From the NCBI RefSeq assembly GCF_009730915.1, contig NC_052483.1, forward strand, positions 1,798,001-1,862,000: a stretch of 64,000 nt of DNA, written 5' to 3'. This DNA comes from Dioscorea cayenensis subsp. rotundata (lineage: Eukaryota; Streptophyta; Magnoliopsida; Dioscoreales; Dioscoreaceae). The notes under the pieces were generated by a model. The model saw only the letters and a list, made by a program, of their open reading frames with translations, did not search any database and was not told where the DNA came from. Position 1 is the first letter of the stretch. Every line of letters starts with the position of its first letter. Below are positions 57,632-64,000 of this stretch, in pieces. The position numbers and the translations under genes are program-made.

Positions 57632-59701
57632 ATGTCGGACGAGGAGCATCACTTTGAATCCAAGGCCGATGCGGGAGCGTCGAAGACGTATCCCCAGCAA
57701 GCCGGAACCATCCGAAAGAATGGCTACATCGTCATCAAGAACCGTCCTTGCAAGGTCTTGCTTTCAATCTTATCTTATAACCTTCTTGTGTGCTTGATTT
57801 TGTTGTTGTTTCGACTTGTTCTATGTTTTCAATCCGTTTTGTTGTGTTTATTCTTATGATTAATTGATTACTTGATTATTGGCCTCATGTTATGATCTGA
57901 TTTCATTTTTGTTGATTATTGTTTTCTTTTGATTGTTGTAGGTTTGTATTTGTTGGATTTCATTTCTTTGTTGTTCTTGATGCTAATAAGCGCATGTTCA
58001 AGAGAAAATTGATATTCAGATTGAAAGATAACTAGCGAAATGCCTTTTTTTTTTTTTTAATCAAATTAATTGTTCTCAACTACTCCAAAATCTTGAACTT
58101 TTGCCGCTCGTGTTGCTGCTGAATGAGGCAGTGATTGTATACTGTCCTACGGAGTGATTTTACCTGTGGTCATTTTTTTCTCTTCTAAGGTTGCAGAAAA
58201 CTAGTGTTTTTATACAATGATTTTCTTGCGGTGTGAACCTTAGAACACTGAATTCACTAGGTTTTTAATTAGTATTTGGTGATATTTTTCTTGGTGTTGA
58301 TTCTTAAAACTCCTGTAGGGGCAAAGGAGCAAGAATCCCACATGATGATTATGGTACATTTGTTTATGCGAGTAATTTTGTGATGTTTACGTTTTGCACC
58401 ATGATTTGGACTCTAGAGGCTCATGTAGTATGCCATGGTTATGCATCAGACATGTGAACCTATAGACTTCAATAGCAAGAACTTTACAGCATAATGATGG
58501 TATTTCTGGATGTCTTTTGCTTATGTATTCATTTATGTGAATAAGTTTTTGAAGTTTACTCAACATTAAGATAAAAGTTGTGCACCATGGTATGAGCTCA
58601 AGAGACAAGTATGGTTCATCATGTTAATGCATCACTTATGTGGACCTACAGAATGGTAATTGCATGCAATTATTGCATTGATTTTCTGATTGATTTAGCT
58701 TTCTTCTGTGGATTAGGTCGTGGAGGTCTCTACTTCCAAGACTGGCAAGCATGGACATGCAAAATGCCACTTTGTTGCCATAGATATTTTCAATGGAAAA
58801 AAGCTTGAAGATATCGTGCCTTCATCTCATAACTGCGATGTAAGCGAATTAATATCATTACCTAGCATGTTACTCTTGGTAATAGTTATTGTTTGTGAGC
58901 ATTCCCTTGTGCCACAGGTTCCCCATGTGAACAGGACTGACTATCAGTTGATTGATATCTCTGAAGATGGATTTGTATGCTTCTGACTCCCTTTTATGTA
59001 TATAAATTGCTTTATTTTGCTTATTGTTATTGTCAACACTCCTTCACACTTGATTTTGTAACAGGTTAGTCTGCTGACTGAAAATGGTAACACAAAGGAT
59101 GACCTGAGACTTCCAACTGATGAAGCTCTGCTCAGTCAGGTGAATTTACCTCATTCTGTTAAATATTTTTATGTGATTGAATCTGCTTTATATCAGCTTT
59201 TCAAAATAGTCAGGGCTGAACAATGTTGTACCATATAAATAATTCTTTTTGCATGCTTTTGATGTATAAATACTTCTGAACCAAAGATCTCAATGAATTT
59301 TAACCTTATATTAATTTTTTTTATCCCTATGATAAAATTTTTGGAATATTTGGCAAATTAATTCTCTCAACTTTTTATTAATATGAGTTTCCTTTGTTTT
59401 GATAGTTTATAATGAGGAAGAACATGTATTTATTAATTTCAGATATTGCCAAAGTTTCAAAAGCTACCAGTATTTTATATTGAATGAATTTTATAATATT
59501 TCTAGTATTGCATCTAGTTTTTTTTCAACTTGTTTTTATTTTTCTGTTATTTTTAGCTTCCTTTACAAGTTGTTCTTGAGAGTTTTTACTCAAGTAAAAT
59601 TGTCCGGACTTGTTTTGTAAGATTTCTTTTGATTGATTTTTTACTTAGGATGATGAACAATAAACTTTATTGACTCTACTAGAGTGACCATGATTATGCA
59701 G

Positions 59702-59744
<43 letters not shown>

Positions 59745-60513
59745 GCTGTGATTAAGAAGGCACAAGATATGCATGTGCACACACACACATGTCCTAAATC
59801 TTGGAGTAAAGGATAAAGTTCAAGTCATGCAGGCGCCTATGCACACACACATGCACACAAGCACACAAACAATCTAAAGTATGGAGAAAAGTAGAAGTTT
59901 GGCATAAAAAGTAAAATTAACCAACACAGAGGATAAGTTTGCCATCATGAAGCACAATTAAACACAAAGACACATCACACACAACCCACTTAATGGAGAA
60001 AGGGATAAGTTTGGCACCATAAAGTAAAATTAACCAAAAACAGTGCTACAGACACACGGTGCACACACACACATACTGTCAAAAGTTTGGCGAAAGAGGA
60101 TAAGCTTGTCTTCATTAAGTAAAATTAACCAAAAACACAGCTCTACACACATGCATGCTCACATGCCCAGACACACGCGTTCGCGCTCGCACACACACGG
60201 GGAAGAGGATAAGTTTGCATCAAAATTTAAAATTTAAAAAAAAAAAATTATTATTATGATAATAAACTGATCTATTCCATTGGAGGAGTCATAGGATGTC
60301 TTGAGGCATTGGCCTTATTTTCTACCCAGTGAGTAATAAGTATTTATTCGTTTCTGATGCCATTTGGTTTGATTTGTATATTTCTAACTGCATTATTTTG
60401 TTGCATTATAGATCAAAGATGGTTTTACTGATGGAAAAGATTTGGTGGTGACTGTGATGTCTGCAATGGGTGAAGAACAGATCTGTTCCCTTAAAGATAT
60501 CGGTCCCAAGTAG
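57632..60513 (+). CDS. eIF5A: Eukaryotic translation initiation factor 5A, 159 aa
   Basis: Hypusinated factor that binds the ribosomal E site and promotes peptide-bond formation at stalling sequences, elongation and termination. Exons 57632-57754, 58717-58839, 58918-58974, 59065-59139, 60412-60513 join in frame and give the usual plant length. The N-terminus is [20 protein letters not shown]. The hypusine loop [15 protein letters not shown] is complete, with the modified lysine at residue 52, so deoxyhypusine synthase should recognise it. The OB-fold part ends [13 protein letters not shown]. No lesion was seen. Intron 4 (59140-60411) holds a CA-rich minisatellite, and intron 1 holds an internal imperfect repeat. 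Confidence 0.97.
58390..58660 (+). repeat. Imperfect internal repeat in eIF5A intron 1
   Basis: The segment GCACCATGATTTGGACTC...ATGCATCAGACATGTG.ACCTA (about 58396-58466) is echoed by GCACCATGGTATGAGCTC...ATGCATCACTTATGTGGACCTA (about 58580-58650), about 185 bp downstream. The unit is non-coding. Confidence 0.45.
59702..60200 (+). repeat. (CA)n microsatellite and degenerate CA-rich minisatellite in eIF5A intron 4
   Basis: A perfect (CA)n run at about 59703-59740 is followed by four to five imperfect units of roughly 90-120 bp. Each contains GGATAAGTTTGGCA-like, AAAGTAAAATTAACCAAAAACA-like and CACACACA segments. The last unit ends GCGTTCGCGCTCGCACACAC. Confidence 0.75.
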
Positions 60514-63500
60514 CTTTCCTGTATCATCGACCAGCTCTATCTGTCATAGCTGGTGAATTCTTAAGTGTTAGATTGTGTAAAACATAAGAAGCTATGCTCT
60601 CTGAAACAGATATAGATGGCAATCACAAGCCTTCTTTTGGGTTTGCTCTAGGCTTCAAATCCAATGAACCAACTGAGCTGTTGGTGGTTAATGGCCAATT
60701 TGTCGATGAACACTAACGATAATATGTGTTACCTTCCTCTTGCTATTCAATAGTACTCTGCTTGTCAATACTTGTTTATATGGAATGACCAAACTCTCTG
60801 AGGTTATTGTCCATTATTAGTTTTACTAGTGTGTGTGTTTTTTTTTATCTTGAGTGGCTTGTGTTATTTATATCCTGTTTGATTAAGCCAAACGGTTTGG
60901 TTCCAATTTTTATTATTATATGGCCTTGTTTGGATTAGCTTCGGAAAAAAAGTGTTTTTTTTCATTTTATTAGAAGTGTTTTTGGAAAAAAAGTGTTTCT
61001 TCAGAATAAGTTAAGCATTTGTTTTGTATTTTGTGTTTTGATTAGTTTTTCTGTAGAAGTAGGAGCTGTAAGCTGGTCATGACTAGTTTTTAAAATAAGT
61101 TGTTTTTCAAATTTTTTTTTTACAGTTTCTGCTTTTATAGAAAACCCAATATAAATAATTTTTTTTTGAACTTTTAAAGCACTCCAGTCCTATATTATGT
61201 GGATATTGATTGGTCAACCATTGGTTCTCAACTTTTGAAGACAGGGAAAGAAACCAAATGTATAGCACCATCATGTTTTCCCCTTGTCCAAAGGTAATCA
61301 ACGATTCTCTTCTGTTTCTTTTCCTTATTGTTTGTACTATATCACATCAATCTTTATGTATGTAAATAATGTAATGTAATGCATGTCCTTTCTGTTCACT
61401 TATATATATATATATATATATATGTATGCATAAGTTTTCTTTTTTTTGTTTTTTAATACCATTGTTGATGGTCTCTGAGTGGAATGACTTTGTGTTAACC
61501 TTCAGATCTATCATAGTGATGGAACATTTTGATATCCAGATAAGCATGGCAAAGGTTGAAAGACTTTCAGGTATTCTTCTCAATTTATTTTTCTTTGAAT
61601 TAAAAAAGGCTTTATTTTCTAGAAACTGTATAATTGTACGCTTGCAATTTATTAGAAATGTCTATGGTTCAGCTTCAAAGTCTGTTCAATGAAAACAACA
61701 TAAATCACATCACAAAATTAAATTTTCCAATTTGTCACAAGCCACACATATTGACATATTATATATATATATATATATATTATATTTTAAACTAAAATGA
61801 TGGTTTATATAATTACATAATGAAGTTGAAATTATTATGTGTCTGAGGTCAGCTTATTTACTAACCAATGTAGTCAGAAAATCAAACTATGCTCATCCAA
61901 GAACAGTTTAAATTTTTTAATTAAAAATAAAATTGTTTATTATGTTATTGAAATACTATGTGGTCCTTGCAAACAAATAATAATGCAACAAAATAATAAT
62001 AATAATAATAATAATAATATCAAAATGAAGATAATTTTGTGGTCTTTCTTCAATATCATGAGAAAAAAAAAATTATCAAAAAAAATTATTATTATTGTTG
62101 AGATTTTAGATGTTTAAAAAAAAAATATTTTAGTTTAAATAAATTAATGATGATAGTCATATTCTAAATTTTTATTTTGTAGAGATTAAAATCAAGTTTA
62201 ATGATTTATCAGGTTAGAATAAAGCTAGAAGACTCGGTTTCACCGTCAAATAAAATCTTTAGTTTTTGAATTTTCACACCAATGATCCTGAAGACATGGT
62301 GATTAATATTAAGCTTGATTAAGGTGCTTAAATAAGATGGATGATCTCCTACACCGTGGTTAGTATTTGTTACCTTAATGGATTTTTTTTCCCTTTTAAT
62401 CTTATAGGCGCCTACCTCCAAAACTAGTGGAACATGTAAGTATGTAAATACTTTCATATCTTATAATGTTACTTTGTTCTATTTTTTCTTTTTATTTAAT
62501 ATAATTGTGATGTATATTAAAAAAATAAATAAATCAATAGTAATTAATAGTGTTTTTTTAATTATAAATAAATCACAAGTGAGATTTTCAATATTTAAGT
62601 AAAACAGAGGAATAAAACACCAGTACTTTATTACAGTGGTGGTAAAAAAATTATTATTATTTTTTGATAAAGTTAATAAGCGATAAAGCAAAGTATAAAT
62701 GAGTACGGAGGTGTACCAGTTATGATGATTTAACTAATTTTTTAGAAATAAATTCTTTGTTAATAAAACATATTTATATTATTTTTTTTAAATAAAGTTA
62801 TATTGTCCTACACACTAACTAACTGTATCATTCAAATACTTACACGCTTACATTTTGGTAAGAATTTAACGTACCAACTTACAACACTGGGAGTAGGTTG
62901 GGAAACCCAAAATATCAAAACATAGTACCAAAATGGTTGGATAGAAACCTTGCCTTTCTCAATTAGATATGAATGGGGACCAAGTCCCAAAAGTTTTTCT
63001 TATTCTTTTTTTCCTCATTACCAAATGACTGGTTTTTCTTTTTGTCACTTTCAAGATTTACTTCAATAATTTATTATCAAAGACAGAGAATGAGTCAATA
63101 AAATAACTCTTTCTTTTTTCTTTCTTTTTTTGAGAAAATGCGACAAAACTATTCTTTTTATCAAACTACCCATTCTTATTTAATCATTTATTTCTCTGTC
63201 TTTGAAGATACATATACTGTATTTTGCTTTCAAATTGCCCCAACTACATTATTCTATGTTACAGTAATAATAGCGTATATATTGACGATAAACATTTTTT
63301 ATTTAAAAAATTATAAAAAATATATAATTATGAAGATACACTAATTATGGTAATTTATAGATTTTTTAGAAATTTTTTCTGTTTTATATCTTTTGAAAGA
63401 GTGAAACCACTGTTTTTTCTATAGAAGATCTAGGGATAAAATCACTATTTCTCATACATATGACTCACTGGTACGTGATATATATTTATTAAACTTTATT

Positions 63501-64000
63501 TTGAACTTATTTTTAGAAAATTACAAAATTACTTATATTTTTAATAAAATAAATAAATAAAATTTTTCATTAAAAAAACCCACCAAGATAAGGATATGAC
63601 AAAAGAGGACATAGAAGAAGAAGAAGAAGTGGTGGGAACTACAAGCTATAGATAAAAAGTATCAAGTCATGGAGACAACAAAGATAAGTGCTAGAATATT
63701 GATAGATGATGAAGCGGCTCAAGAGATGCCACGGAAACAATTAGGTAGTGATAGCACTGGGCCCTTTATTTATTTATTTTTTTAAAAAACTATTCAATGA
63801 TTTTATAATTTTATTTTGTTAGTTATTTTTTTATTTTTAAACGTGAGATTATGGTTTACATGTAGTTGCATGTAATGTATAATTCTGTGGATGTTTAATA
63901 ACAAAAATAAAAATTACGTAATGTATTGTAACTATAATTTAAGACACAAAAAATTGTTCTAAAAATAATGAGTAAAATAAAATTTAATTAAGGTTACAAA
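60514..64000. other. Terminal intergenic region
   Basis: The eIF5A 3' UTR, then AT-rich DNA. 60925-61140 is a TTGTTTGGAT/AAAAAGTGTTTTT-type segment common among plant MITE relics. (TA)n runs lie near 61400-61422 and 61760-61780, and an (AAT)n run near 61990-62018. Short open frames in 61200-61700 and 62200-62700 lack domains, splice logic or codon structure. I see no supportable gene. Confidence 0.5.

Noticed and set aside
61200-61695. Open frame with donor- and acceptor-like sites downstream of eIF5A
   Set aside because: No domain, no consistent phase between the putative exons, and an AT-rich composition typical of the surrounding DNA.
1-64000. CRISPR arrays, bacterial operons, phage or defence-island genes, rRNA or complete tRNA genes
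   Set aside because: None are present. The tandem repeats seen are plant micro- and minisatellites, and all confident genes are spliced or typical plant nuclear genes.

Overview
The window is nuclear DNA of a flowering plant. The genes carry many GT-AG introns, lie in AT-rich DNA full of (TA)n tracts and small transposons, and encode plant-specific families: plastidial starch phosphorylase with its L78 insertion, a WRKY factor, a PPR editing-type protein, DUF538 and DUF863 proteins. I cannot fix the species. A non-grass monocot is only a guess.

Layout. 1-4763 (+) is the 3' part of the plastidial alpha-glucan phosphorylase gene, its 5' end outside the window. It converges on a minus-strand coiled-coil protein gene (8513-5796, 5' UTR exon near 8.95 kb). 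From 9 to 17 kb there is repeat-rich DNA with one doubtful minus-strand gene candidate near 12.4-12.85 kb. All remaining confident genes are on the plus strand: WRKY57 (17417-19707), a gankyrin/PSMD10-like ankyrin protein (22758-24672), a DUF538 protein (26793-28736), an LRR receptor kinase matching At1g74360/NILR1 (34896-38382), a DUF863 protein with a tandem exon-pair duplication (coding 45086-47543, extra exon pair 43547-44382), a 121-residue plant protein (49062-49427), a PPR protein (49570-51954), a saccharopine-dehydrogenase-like oxidoreductase (52723-55679) and eIF5A (57632-60513). The last 3.4 kb looks intergenic.

Mobile DNA. The clearest elements are a foldback MITE with a perfect 9-bp target duplication (20784-21106, Mutator-like), a small hAT-like MITE with a perfect 8-bp target duplication (30316-30568) sitting inside the RNase H part of a decayed LINE (29.4-30.7 kb) that also carries an LTR-like insertion, and a MITE family present twice in opposite orientation (25.55-25.95 and 56.84-57.26 kb).

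Functionally the genes are a normal eukaryotic mix (starch metabolism, transcription, proteasome assembly, receptor signalling, organelle RNA processing, translation). I see no operon-like or defence-island logic and no clear new system. The most interesting observations are structural: the duplicated first two coding exons of the DUF863 gene, in which only the start-less upstream copy keeps an intact DLNxxP motif; three imperfect tandem copies of the WRKY57 exon-2 splice donor inside the next intron; a 273-bp tandem duplication just upstream of the DUF538 gene; a GC-AG intron in the phosphorylase gene; and single-base insertions breaking three otherwise well conserved genes, which points to assembly errors or to decay.
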